From: Plantago elongata
Lineage: Eukaryota; Streptophyta; Magnoliopsida; Lamiales; Plantaginaceae
Length of the DNA: 64,000 nt
Direction of reading: 5' to 3'
Assembly (NCBI GenBank): GCA_036897095.1
Contig: JAYMSP010000245.1
Coordinates: 1-64,000, forward strand
The position numbers and the translations under genes are program-made. The notes under the pieces were generated by a model, which saw nothing but the letters and a program-made list of their open reading frames with translations, was not told where the DNA came from and searched no databases. This document shows positions 47,640 to 60,657 of this stretch, in pieces. How positions within the stretch are numbered: position 1 is the first letter of the stretch; each line of letters begins with the position of its first letter.

Positions 47640-49202
47640 TAATGAGATGTATGCTGATTACTATAGTATAAATATAATGTTGTCAAACCTAGTTATGGTA
47701 ACAATTATATACAGTTGTACAAGTTCAAAGATGTGGCCTAGCTAGTTAACTAGCTAGGAAATGTAACTGGAGCTACATTGAAATTCCCTTCTTACAAGTA
47801 AATAGTAGTGTGCATCATTTTTACACCATAAAGCTCCACGAGACCCCCTATGACAAAAACCTAACTCGCAAGTTTAATGCACAAGCTGTTAATTTCTAAC
47901 GCGCATATGGGTTCATTAAGAGTTTTCGTATAGGCTTGGGCGTTTAGAATTTGGATAATAATTCTCACAAATTCTAAAGAAGAATATTTGATTTGGATGT
48001 TTATTTTTCGGACTTGGAGGTCTATGTGTATAGATATTCAACAGATGAGTAGCAGCAACCTCTGCTAATGGATTTGTCAACGATTTTCTATACTAACTGA
48101 AGCACCATTACTATTCTCAAAACAAGAAAGAAAGGGAAAAAAAAAAAACAAAGAAAGAAGGAAGCACCATTACTAGAGGAAAGTGAATGCAATAATTAGT
48201 TAAATCAGTTTGCACTTATTGAGAGCCCTAGGATTTCTTCTAAAATGAATGTAACATTAACGGTTTTTTGGGTTTTTACTCCATCATGGCATTTGCAGAA
48301 GAGTCAGGTAATAAGTTGTTATGTATAATGTGCTCATCAGGTCATTTTCATGTATTCTCATTCAGCTAATATTGGATGTCATGTATTCTCATGCTAATAT
48401 TGGATGTGATTAAAGATAATATATGAAGTTTTTCATGACGGATGGAGCGGATATGGAGTAGTGAACCATATTTACTAGTTCATTCAGATTCCGGGGTTCT
48501 AGATTTAATTCAACTTCTACACTGGATTTTATGATCCATGTAGGTTTGTGAACTTGATCTGGTACATGACTTTTGTGCTGGTTTTGGGTAGAGCTCGAGC
48601 CAAATGCAAAAAATTTGCATGTTCAGACTAATCAATTGCAGTACATGTTGCTTCCTCAGTCCCGGAAGTAGTATTTGGCCAACAGGCACAAAGAATCATA
48701 GTTTTGAAAGGAAATAACTATTGAAAGACTACTCGAATTCGGAATGAATACAGACTGGATTTGGATGTATAACTGAATTTGGGTCATCATTATATCGGAT
48801 CTCATACAAGATGACAGAAAAACAGAGATATATGCAGCTAGAAACACATTTTTAACATGTATATATCGCGTTTGGTATATTTGGCTGACTACAGAATGGC
48901 TCCACTATTCGTATACTTTGTACAACTTTGTTCAGACAAACTGATCCTCGAGCACCGAGAAGAATAGCAGTAAACATGTAGTTTGGTGGTGTTTCGCGAG
49001 CTTATATAAACAGATCAGAAGAAGCTCATAAGCACCATCTGGGAAAATATTGTTTGATTCCAACAAAAGTAGATTAAGTTGATTAAAAGCTCCCGCAAAC
49101 ACTCTCTTAGACTCCAGGCGGTGGAAATTAGCAAGCTCAAGCTGGAATATGGGAAGTTCCTCAGATTCCTTTTTTTTTATCATCAGATTTTCCTAATTTA
49201 AC
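47640..49202. other. intergenic, no gene seen
   Basis: Only short random frames; the right part should hold the 3' leader of the AP180-type gene. An AAAGAAAGAA-rich patch lies near 48120–48160. Confidence 0.45.
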
Positions 49203-52200
49203 TTAAATCAAGCTCGTAGTGGAAGTTGTTACACTTGGGTTTGGAGTCTGACTCTGAGGCTCATTCGGTAGGAAATCTTGGTCAAGGAATGGATTTCCAA
49301 CAGAATTCGTGGTATCATTGCCAAACATGTCTTGCTCCTGCTGTGTGGAAACTTCTTTTTGCATGGGGATTTCAACTTCCAAAGCGTTATGAGGACCAAC
49401 CGTTGACTGCTTTTGTTGGTCATTTTGTTGGGTTCCAAACACCTGCATATAATCTGGGCTTTCCGTTGATTGCTCTTCTTGAGGTGGTGGTACATATGGA
49501 GATTGTTGTGGGGGGATTTCAGCAATCTGCACTTGATCAGGGCCAACGATTAACTGCTCTTCTTGCTGATGAGATGCTGCTTGCTGTCGGGGAATTCCAG
49601 CAAACTGCATGTGATCAGGGACGGCGATTGACTGATCTTGCTGATTGGCTGGTATGGATGCTGCTTGCTGTTGGGGAAGTCCAGCAAAATGCATGTAATC
49701 AGGGCCAACGATTGATTGCTCTTCTTGCTGATGCTGTGGTGGTATGGATGCTGCTTGTTGTTGGGGTATTCCAGCAAACTGCATGTAATCAGGGCAGACA
49801 ATTGATCGCGCTTGTTGTTGATGTGGTGGTATGGATGTTGCTTGATGTTCGGGAATTCCAGCAAACTGCACGTAATCAGGGCCTACGACTTGTTGATGTG
49901 GTGGTACAGATGTTGGTTGTTGCTGGGGAATTCCAGTAAATTGCATGTAGTCAGGACCAACTACTGGTCCTTGTTGTTGTTGCTGATATTGTGCTGCTTG
50001 TTCGGGATATCCTGGCATGTACATATAATTTGGTGTCTCCATGTGGCTAGGAGGATAACTCATCTCCTGATTGTAAATATCGGTTTCGAAAGGATTTGAA
50101 GAGGCCCCTCCCATCCCCATATGGTCAGCTGTAATTTGAGGTTCTGGTTTCGGCACCAGAGCAAGCTCATATAGACGGTCAAGCGTTGATCTATCTAGTA
50201 CATTAACCTGCATTGGTACATTGGATTGAACAGGAAAACAAGCAACTATTATAAGAAATGAGAAACTTAACCAGCTATAGCACAAATAATTTAGCATGAC
50301 AAATAGCATTTGGTACCACAATCAAGCCCTGAAGTTTACATCTAGGTACACATAATCTTTTTATGTTACAATTGATTATACCTGACAGAAACATATTGCA
50401 TATATAATATCTACGTGTATAGGGTTTGTCCGACCTTCCTATATCTAATCCTGATGTATCTTCTCATGTTTGATGATTAATGAAATTGCTTGCTAGCCTC
50501 AAAAAAACAAAATAAAAAATTTACTTTTATTGTTGTCTTTTTAACCTTTTCAGGATTTAAGGGTCTAAGGTGGAAAGGATCATATTAGAAAAGATGATTA
50601 TTTATTAACTAGTTAATCATAATAAACATGCTAGTTTACAGTAAGCAGGAATGTAAGTTCCAGCACCCAGAAGATGAATGGAGTAGTTATTCCCGTTTAC
50701 CCAGAGATGACCCTGTCGGTCATTCTATAACTCAATATTGTAATTGCAATCTATTTCAAAACATATAGGTCAGAAAGACGATCAGTTAATGAGACAGGAG
50801 GAAGTTCCAATACATGATTCTCACAATAATGTTTCAGTTTAGCGACCAATATGATATGTAAGGTACATAATCTGATGTAATTCTGTGAAGAATGGTTACC
50901 TTGCTCTGGTTTGTAGCTGGCGTTGTAACTAGTGCAAGCTCCCAACCAGCAGGTTCACTTGACTCCTCTGAATTTATTGTAGCATTGGGCGGATCATCTA
51001 CACTCGATCACATAACATATTAAAACCTGCTGCTTCTAGCCAGAGATCTATATGGCATCAAATGATCAAAACACGAATTACCTGGTCCAGTGAGTAAAAG
51101 AGTGGCCGGATCATTTTCATTAGGTACAGATGATTCCGGAGATGGCTCTTCCCAGCTCTGAGAAGACGAAATGTTTCCATGAGTAGTGTTAGTGTACGAG
51201 ATGTTTTATTCTATTCTAAAAGATCCTATGGATAGAGAAGCAGTACCAACAAATCAGGAATAAGAGGTGGAGCTTCAACATTGGTATTTTCAGTTTCATC
51301 GTTCTTAGCACCTCCAGTATCAGAGTTTTCATTAGAATCGGACTCCGCATCACCTCCCTTAACAACAATTGATTTTGGACCATTGCCCTCCTCCTCGTCC
51401 TGACAATGAACACGAATAAATATCAGCATGTTTTACAGATCAAAAGTGATACATTAGTGTCTAGATTTCTGTTAAACTACATACTGAATCATTATACACA
51501 TGAAGCACATAACACCTATAAAGCGCAAAAGTTTCAAATTGCACTATCGGTATCTTGTTCAAGCTTATTCACAAAGAAATAGGAAGAAACTCAGCAACTT
51601 TTGGAACTGCTTAACCCATTGGAGTGCGAATACTTACAGGTATCCACTGAAGCATTAAAGTTTGTGGGGCATCCTTGGCGTATTCCTCCATCGCAGCAAG
51701 GAAAGATGCTGGGGGCTGGATTTGACGTCCACGATTTGAACCATGAAAATAATTCAAAAATGAAATTTGTTAACATGAGAAAGGAGCAACATTTTGCAAT
51801 AAATATATCATAATTGCAGAAAATGCAACCTTAAAAAAGAAAAGGAAAACAATTTAGAGCATGCAATTTTGGAAGAAAGAAAATTAAGGCTCTAAATTCA
51901 CAATTTAATGGACATGTAATATTCTAACTAAAATATATAAATAAACCAGGCAATTTAGGAAGGCTTCTTTATCACTAACTGCCAGACTCCCAGTAACCCC
52001 ATAACATTTTCGTCCAGGAGACTTTAATTACTTCAACATACATATTGGGGCGACATGAATCTCACTGAAAAGAGTAACATCAAATCTGATTCAGGTGCTA
52101 GAGGAATGGCATCAAGGAAATTATTTATCCCCAACATACCTATGATGTGCCTTCACATCTTTAGTCAATTGAATTAAATGACGTTGGTTTCGACTTTTGG

Positions 52201-55200
52201 TGCTTGGGCATTTGAATGCAGTGACCACTTACAAACTGGTTGAATTCAATTTCAGGTGCAACCTATATAGGAGCATTGAACTGTGACTGGTGGTGTAGTG
52301 TCTTATTTCCTTTTTATATTAATTATTTGTCATTTCAAAAAACTATTCGTAAACTGATGTCAAGTTAGCAGAGATTTGAAGAAGTAACCAATTGTTAGGC
52401 ACCTGTTCAATTTTGACATACTACTGCCTTCTTCCAAATTCGAGGCTCCTACAGATCTCAAAGAACTCAGATAACTTTTCTGCCTGCAACCAAATGCATA
52501 TCAAACCAGAACATCCCCCATAATGTTTCATCACAAAGACTGGAACATAAATAGGAAGATCCTGTCATACTTGTGCTGCAGACTTCTTATATATATCAAG
52601 TGCCCTGACAGCATCACGGCGCTGCATCTCAAAAAACTGTCTAGAACATAAGTCACTATTTATTCTTGATAGAAAAATTTAGGTCCACTTGAAGTATCTA
52701 AGAAAAACAAACACAAACCTTGTCAACCAAAATGAGAACACCATCAGGTATTGATACATAAAGCCTCACACTTTCAGCTGCAACCTAAATTAAAATTATT
52801 GTTTGCCAGAAAAGAAAAAAAAATGACATTACTGATTAATATCAAGTTTCCATGTGGATAAATATAGAACATGGAAATAAGAGTCTCAAGACTACTCACA
52901 ATTGACAATGCATACTGAATAATGAAGTTATATCGAGTGGATCCATATGGCTGCACAAAACAAAATTAACATGTTGAACTGGTAAAGAGTGATTATACAA
53001 TTGACATGAGAAAATTGATCATAAAAGTATGTATCTGACGGGTTAGACTTTGATAACCTAAAATGTTATCCCAGCACCAACATCCACAACTTACCTGACA
53101 AGCAAGAAGACGGAAAAGAAGTTCTTGCATAGCAGGTAATTGCTCAAGCAAATCAGGAGTATCAAACTTCTTCGTTCTCTGTTGAAGGCCAATGGGTTAG
53201 CTTGTGGCAGAGAGATAAATTACTCAAATAAGCTCATAACTCCTGCTAATCTGAATCTAAGGCCATCCTAGTAAACATGAGGTAATGATAAATACAAGTA
53301 TTTTACTATTGTACTAATAAACTTAAAGGCTGATATACATGTCAACATTTTCAGCAACAAACAACTTCAATGTGAGTTAATCTTGACAGTTTTACAGCTA
53401 AACAATGAAGAGCAAATTGGTTTTGCCCATGTATCACATAGCCTATAGTCCACAAGTAAGCAGAGGGAGTGAATGAATAGGCCACAAGGAAGACTGAAGA
53501 AGCCTTTCTTAGTAGTTCTCCATAAACATATGTTGGCTAATACCCAGCAAAGATTATATGTACGAAAAGCATATGGAGATATCGGTTGTATGCTAACAAT
53601 TCATATGCTAAGAAACTTAGAATTACCATGTATACAGGAAACATACTTTCACATCTGGGATACCAATCAGAATTTTCTACAGTAAGCAGGCCTAACACAT
53701 TACAGAGTTAAACTGTAATTTACTGGGGACCGGCATCATTGCTAGGTTTGCATATTATTTAACAAAAAATTATTCTTAAAAAGAATTATATGAGTAAAAC
53801 ACAGAAAACAGAATAATGGAGAAGGTAGATTGAGTATTTCAAGGTCAGAAAAAGGTATTGAACAAGATGAAACATGTAACTACTTTGTTTGCAACAGAGA
53901 TCTAGAGATTCAAAATACTATAATGTATGGTTTTTAGATTTGAAGGGATCACAATCACATGATTGATTATTTACATTTTACATTATGCATGCGTTATTAT
54001 AAATGGAATAAAATAGATCAAGTATCCCAATCAATTCTTTTATGGAAGCATCATGTAAGTGAGGAAGCCAGACATAAACAGCTACAAATGTAAAACATCT
54101 CATATTGTCATGAACAAAAGGAATTCGGTGGTATAGAAGGATAGAATACATACCGAGTGATCTCTGTAGAAATCATACTTTAAAACATTAAAGCATTCCA
54201 GGCACTCCTCAAGATACAGAGAATACGTACGAATCCAAGTGGAATACTCCCATGCTTAAAAAAGATGAGGGAAATAAACAAAAAAAGAAAGAGGAAATGA
54301 AAGTCAAATTGCTTGCAGTATACAGGTGAATTTGCCAAAAATGTCAAATAAAAAAGATGAGGAGTACCAGTGGGGCTTGATTCATCCTTGAAATGTAACA
54401 AGTTCAGCATATGACCTCGGCTATTGTTGTAACGTATCAATTCCTCACAAAATGAATGATCAACTTCCCTCAGTGCACGGTGTATGACAATCAGAGTTTT
54501 TAGCGCAACCTGAGACAGTGACTTATATTATATCATCTAAAGCACGAGTGCATATTAAGTGACCGAAACTCTGAACACCCATATTAAGTGTCGGCTTGTA
54601 ACCAGTCTATTCAATTTTGTTGGTGGTTTTGGTTAGACTTGTACTTCACACTTTCACAGGTTCCTATATTCCCCAATGATTTCCTTTCTTTGTATCAATA
54701 GATCGAGCCCCTCCCCAATAGTGTAACTTTGGATGCTTCAGGGAACATCATTCCCAAGACATGCAATACCATAATCCAGGAATATTCCGCCTTTTGTTGG
54801 TCTCGGCCTATGGCTCACTCTTGGCTAGGCAGATGAAGCCTAGACACGCTAGAGAGTGTGGTGACCAAATATAAAACCCAAATCACCACCATTGGGGGGA
54901 AACCTCTAGCTTCATTCAAAAAAAAAAAAAGAAAGAAAAAAGAAAACCCCAGATCTCCAATATGATAAGCACGAGCAGACAATAACAGTTCTCCGATCAC
55001 TTCTCCAATGCTAGATTACCAAAGCACTAGAGTAGAAACATTGCAAGATATTCAGAAGATGAAAATATTGGTAAAAACATTAATTATGTCAAATGACTAT
55101 ACTATTCACCTAAGAATATACACTTATGATTCATAAGTAGAATGATTCAAGGAAATAAACATGTATTGTACCAAATGCTACTTATTTTACCTTGATGCCA

Positions 55201-56854
55201 ACTTCAGAGCATAATCTAGAGAACTAAATGTCCTACTTTGCTACCAAGCATACAGGACTCCTAGCAAATCAAGACAGATATAACTATAGCAGCAGAAGCA
55301 AACCTACCACTAATAATACTAGAAGGGTGATGAAGTACAAAGAACAGCCCAAGTCCAACAACAGCAGCAATAAATCTATCCTATTGACTTTGAAAAGCTA
55401 ACAGGAACCAAAGAAAGAAAGTTGAGTACAAAGAGCAATCCAGGTCTGCATTCAAATAAAATAACTCTGGAACTTCTTTAAAGACTGTTACATTTGAAAG
55501 AGAATAAGCCGAGCTCAATTACTTCACAGAGAGGATGTATGTCATGGGTGGGAAGACCATCTTCTAATATCCTGGATTAAATTCAGGGCTAAAGGGGTCT
55601 GCTAATCTAGCCAAACATTATGGTGGGAATAAGAAACATATCCTGAAAGCACTGCCATTAATACATTTTCTTATATAACAGTTTAAGCTTCATGAACGAA
55701 GTTTATAAACTTAACAGAGGTTTCCATAAACGCATGCTTTTACATAGAAAAGCAAAAATGCCATTTTAACATAACACCTTTATTACATAGAATAATTCAG
55801 AAAATTCTCCAGAAAATCAGCAAATTTGATGACATATATTAATTACGGTTGATTCTTGTGAAGTTCTACAGGATTTTTCACTTAATAACTAGAAATACTA
55901 AGTTAGACGTGCAAGATTAAGGGCAACAAAGCACAACTCAATTGGTAAGACACTTGACCTCCACCCAATAGGTCGGGGGTTCGAGTCACCCTTTAGCCGT
56001 TTCAAAAAAAAAGGCGTGCAAGATTAAGGTTGCCAAAACCCTTCCTCATTTACAATGTTAATATAATGATATGACATCCATATTATCCAAAAATTCAACT
56101 GCTTAAGGTACCAGCACAAAAAAAAAAAAAAGAACAGAACAAATTTGTTAGTCCCCCGTATTTCAGAGAGCCTCTCAGTAAAAGAGCCTTAACGTCAATA
56201 TGTTTGGTGATAAGCATTATACAAACTCTCCTGTTAGTTTAAGTGAAACATTAAGCTGGGAAGTGGATTCTCTATTATCTATAGTTTTTCAAATTTGAGA
56301 AAGCTTTCCGGAATGCTTACTATCCAAGTACGAGTCTTTTGAAGACGCCTTGCAAGTGTTTGTATGCAGTACATAACATCTGCTCGAGCTCTTGAACCAG
56401 AAACTGAACCAAGAATAGCTGGCAAATGAAGAAAATACTTTCAGAATCTTTTTAGAACTCAATTCTAGATGTTTCACAACTCCTTTTACTATTTTTTTTC
56501 CCTTGGCATTTGAGTAGAAAAAAAAAGGTTACTGTTAATGATGCCACACAATGTATTACTAATATTTATAACCATATTAAATAACCAACTAACGGTGATC
56601 AACTCACTTCTAACATGCTTCTCTTTGGGTAATGCTTCAACATGATTTGTGGCCTTTAGAATTGCAACATCTAGTGCCTGGCATGAAACAGTATTAGTAA
56701 AACTCCCTGCATATTACATGATTACAAAGCAAATAAACTGCTAGAATAAAACCTTAAATTCACTGTTGACTTTGGCCATTCCAACCATTGTAGAATCTTT
56801 TATAGCCCCAACAGCCTTTCTAAGAGTTTGCTGGCTGTTATTCCCCGCTGCCAT
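49203..56854 (-). CDS. AP180/CALM clathrin-assembly protein with ANTH domain; one in-frame stop
   Basis: Fifteen coding exons: 56854–56753, 56677–56608, 56418–56321, 54509–54368, 54254–54154, 53178–53095, 52950–52900, 52784–52719, 52636–52571, 52483–52403, 51715–51638, 51399–51247, 51157–51082, 50997–50900 and 50207–49203; all GT–AG, 2271 bp. Closest remembered relative is At5g35200 (PICALM3 type). ANTH proteins bind PIP2 and clathrin in endocytosis. The PIP2 motif K-x9-K-x-K-H is present at residues 42–55 (K42, K52, K54, H55); PDLL near the exon 12/13 join is a clathrin-box-like motif and two NPF motifs sit in the tail. The tail (exon 15) is Gln/Pro-rich and built of repeats; the whole is longer than the 544-residue Arabidopsis protein. 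Codon 281 (52423–52421, exon 10) is TAG, near the end of the ANTH domain. Exon 10 is 81 bp and begins and ends in phase 0. So: truncated, exon-skipped, or a mutated allele. Confidence 0.88.
49370..49985 (-). repeat. coding minisatellite in the AP180 tail, about 8 units
   Basis: Encodes about eight copies of a 20–31 residue unit, [16 protein letters not shown] then SIPPHQQ with variations; the DNA spacing between GCAAACTGCATGTAATCAGG-like words is about 75–93 bp (near 49605, 49684, 49777, 49861 and 49936). All length changes are multiples of three. Confidence 0.85.
55923..56014 (+). mobile_element. tRNA-derived short SINE, copy 6 (intron of AP180 gene)
   Basis: The best-preserved copy: A-box region CACAACTCAATTGGTAAGAC, B-box GGGTTCGAGTCACC, then CTTTAGCCGTTTC and a run of A. 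It is flanked by perfect 15-bp repeats CGTGCAAGATTAAGG at 55908–55922 and 56015–56029. It lies in intron 3, antisense to the gene. Confidence 0.92.
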
Positions 56855-56887
56855 TTTGCAACGAGCCAAATCTCAGAAACAAAAATC
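56855..56887 (-). other. untranslated part of the AP180 start exon
   Basis: Acceptor CTGTAG at 56888–56893 is followed by 33 leader bases before the ATG. It is preceded by a leader intron to 58634. Confidence 0.55.
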
Positions 56888-56984
56888 CTACAGTTGACAA
56901 GTACAGATTGGTTAACCTATACTGTTATACGGATTCTGTTGGTTAACACTACTAGTCTATGAGCACTCTATAGCAGGCATTCAG

Positions 56985-57983
56985 GGTTTGGTCTATGCTG
57001 GGGGTTAGACCATTGCATTCACTTCATCCAGATGCCACCACGTGGAAATGCATGTTCAACTTTTGTTTTTCTCTCCACCAAAGTAATTCATATAATTGCA
57101 AGTTTAGTCCTTTAATAACATAGGTCATGTCTACTTTCCTTGTACATTGAAACATAATAAGATAACAAGCATGGGATACATGTGTACATTTAAAAAATCA
57201 ATAATAAATATTAAGAGTTCAATAAAATTTCATATCTTTAATTTTTTTTACTTTTTATAAAACTCAACATTTATATATGAAAAAAAGGATATTATAAACT
57301 AAACAAATATTAAAAAGAGAGAAAGTACAGTAAAAACTATATACAATCTTATTGTCGGGGACCAGAAAAAAATATTACTATAGAGAGTTTATTCTTAAAT
57401 AGAGGTTTTTTTATAGCGTTTATACACAAGTCGGGACCGTAAATTTTTATGATTGTAAAGAGTTTATTGCTTTATGTAGTATTCATATCAAAGATATTAT
57501 ACGCTCAATAAATATTTTAATTGCACTAAATTTTAACTGCAAAAAGGTGGTCACTATATAGCCTAGTAAATCGCACTATAAATATTTTAACTCAAAGTAT
57601 ATAAAAAAATATTCAAAGCACCCAAATACACAGTTTTAAGTATTTTTTAAATATATATATGTTTTGCGGTTTGACTTTTCTAGGTCAATCATATTCAATA
57701 GAGTATTATGAATCGATCATAAACTAGCTATACTTTTTATTCATTCATTTCAAACTTTGGTGAAATTTCTTTATTTTTGGCTATGTTGAAAATTATAGTA
57801 CTATGAATTATGAAAAATGGTTGAATTTTAAAACGAAAGGGACTTGAATTGTAATACTAAAAGGCTGGAGGTGCTATTGGAAATGATGAGGTTGCATATT
57901 GAATAAAATTGAAGTAGGCAAAGCATGTGGCATCATCTAAAGGAAGTGAGTGCAATGGTCTAACCCCCAGCATAGATGAAACC
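56985..57983. mobile_element. Mutator-like (MULE) non-autonomous element, 999 bp
   Basis: Long terminal inverted repeats: left GGTTTGGTCTATGCTGGGGG, right (other strand) GGTTTCATCTATGCTGGGGG, both continuing TTAGACCATTGCA(T/C)TCACTTC, about 45–50 bp in all. Target duplications GGCATTCAG at 56976–56984 and 57984–57992 are exact and 9 bp, the Mutator hallmark. The AT-rich interior has no transposase frame; a piece at about 57325–57600 (CAGTAAAAACTATATACAAT…GGGACC) looks like a second nested repeat. It sits in the leader intron of the AP180-type gene. Confidence 0.9.
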
Positions 57984-58634
57984 GGCATTCAGCTCACTAG
58001 AATCAGATCCAGATACATTAATTTCAGGATCAATACAAGGTGAATATGAATTCAAGCATGTAAGTTGTTACTTAAGTAGCCTAGCAAAACACATTTCTAC
58101 AACATTGAGTTCCAATAGTTATGGACTACACTCTCAATGTCACTTTCGTAAGTCATGATGCATTTTTACATACCTAAGTCACTCAAAAACATTAACAATT
58201 TTTTCGTCCACTAGAGATATTTAACCAAAGAAACAGGTACTTACATAGTACTTACAACTTCAATCTACGACAATATATACCCTATCTAAGAAGCCTGTGA
58301 AGAATCTCTATATCGCGTTGATCATCAAGATTAAATCAGAAACTCACCATTATCACAAGCACTATTAAATTTAAAACACATATATAATCCAGTGAATCAG
58401 TATCATCACTAATTAAATGGCGTCCACTAAATCAACCGTATAAATTCCAACAACCACACAAGCTGGAGTACTACACAAAGCAACAGAACTTCAATGAAGA
58501 TCATTCAACGCAAAAATCTCAAACAAAATGAATCAATATTCATCGCTATCAGCCAAATCAGAGATTAAAACTAAATTGCATACATATTATCTTCTAAACA
58601 AGCTAACCTAATGTAGGTACTGTATGCTAATTAC

Positions 58635-58790
58635 CCGTACGAGCTATTGTTAGGAGAAATATGATGAGAGGTCTCACAGAATTCAGAAATGGATCGCCAG
58701 GACCACTGGCAACGACGTCGTTGGATGAATCGCAGATAGAGAAGAAGACGAAGCAAAATGTGATCAATCGAATCGAAAGATGGAAAAATT
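58635..58790 (-). other. 5' leader exon of the AP180-type gene
   Basis: CT-rich minus-strand sequence without ATG, ending GTACGG|GTAATT (donor 58634–58633). Spliced to 56887 it gives an untranslated leader; the intron of ~1.75 kb carries the Mutator-like element. Upstream limit is estimated. Confidence 0.55.
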
Positions 58791-58799
58791 TCAGAGCTG

Positions 58800-60650
58800 G
58801 TTTGATGCGAGATACGGAACGAGGAAAGTAGTGGGAATCATTCCGTATGCAGGCCGTTTTCCATAACTTTGTGCATTTTTATACTTTTTCCTTTTCAAGT
58901 CTACCCAACAACAAAAAGACAATGTTGATATTAAAAAACATATATAGTATTTATATAAAAGAAGAAAATATATTAATTGCACGTTGATTAAAAAATCCCG
59001 ATAAATACGCATGACAAACACATTAAAATTTAACACGATACAAAACCGACCTTTTACATTTTATTCTCGAAGTCTAATAATGCGAATAGTATCAAAAACT
59101 AAACAAGTTGGAACTGGTCTTTGTTGAAACACTAGCAAGTTCACATGTTTTCAAATTTCATAAATTGTTTCAGCCACACAATCTACACCATTCTTAATCG
59201 ACGGTATAAAATAATATTGTGATTTATTTTAATACTATGTGTTTAGTATTGTATATTAAATTCCGTGACCATACATGTTTATACACACTACACAAGACAG
59301 GCATATAACCTAATATTATGAATTTAAATTTATAGTAGTATGTAGTTTTTTCTTTTAAACGTCTAGGTGACTCGAAGCGTCTTACCAACTGAGTTACATT
59401 TTGTAGTCCTAACTTTACATATTAAATGGATGAATTGACGGAGTAATTAAATTTATATATCATAACATCAACTCAAATATTATTAAGCAGATTTGTATTA
59501 ATGAAATATACATTGGTCGGGACTTAACTTTAAATTAAAATTTTCAGTTTAATTACATTATTCAATGTTATAAAGTTACAGTTTGAATTTAAATTTTAAA
59601 ATTACAATTAATACATCTACACACTTGCTACCTTCACCATTTTTCGGAATTGATTCGTCTGGGTTGGATTTGAAGGCCAATTGTGTCCATTTGGTATGAT
59701 TCTCTTCTTTTTGGAACTAAGAACGTACTTTCTTATTATTGAAAGGCAGATAAACACTTACTAATGTCACGGAAAAATAACCAAGAGCGGATAACAGATC
59801 ATATTAGAACATAACTTTTCACAGACAATTACGTTCCAGATATTAGAATATCACAAGCCAACATAACTATAAAATGTGTTTAAGCAAAAGAGAAACATCA
59901 TTGTTCATTCATTCTCCCCCTTCTTGTTATGAAAGGATACCCAACCTTGCGATCTGGAATGACAGTGAACACAAGCAAAGACACAGACAATCAATCACCA
60001 CTGAACTAATAAATTTCTGCAAGACCTTGCCTTTTGGCGGAGGCGAGGTGGGAATGGAGAAGCCAATGGGAGAAGCAAGCATTAGTAACACATTGTAAGC
60101 CGGGGTATAATAGAATATAAGAAAAATCGTCAGAAACAGGAAAATTTCAGGTTGTACCAGAGTTAAATAACTTTGCAATTGAGATGCCAAATCAAGCAGG
60201 ATAAGCCTATATTTAAAAACAGAGAATTACCTTCATTAAAATGCACATAACTAATACTGTTGTTAATGACAAAAGTCTACATTCACAATCAACAAAGACA
60301 AACAACTACATATTCAGAATATACATATTCAGAATATAGATGACTGGTGCAAATGACATAACCATTAACAGAGCTTACTGGTAGTTTAGTCTTAATAGCC
60401 CGTGAATGTAATACATGGCAAGTTCTCATGGCGAGTCATAGTCATCATAACTTTTAGGCTTAATTCTGCAGAATTCAACCTCACCATGAGGCGCTACGTG
60501 AGGGCCGATTGCAACTTCAGCTTGAAAGGTCTTAGGGGACTGTAACGTTTGTTGGGTGAATGATCCTTGATTGTGAATGTGATATAATAATATCACAGGG
60601 GTATCTACTCTTGGTAGCTTTCTCAACCTCAAAATTATCTTTGTCGTGGT
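58800..60650. other. intergenic, no gene supported
   Basis: Includes a short SINE-like remnant at about 59351–59402 (reverse; GTGACTCGAAGCGTCTTACC and ACTGAGTTACATTTTGTAG with the middle missing). Frames at 59874–60190 on both strands have no recognisable family. Confidence 0.4.
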
Positions 60651-60657
60651 CTTTATT

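Noticed and set aside
49226-50099. Plus-strand and alternative minus-strand frames over the AP180 repeats
   Set aside because: Repeat-encoded shadows; period-three length changes keep all frames open.
55923-56014. Functional tRNA gene
   Set aside because: A and B boxes are present but no acceptor stem pairs, and the element ends in an A-run with target duplications, so it is a SINE.
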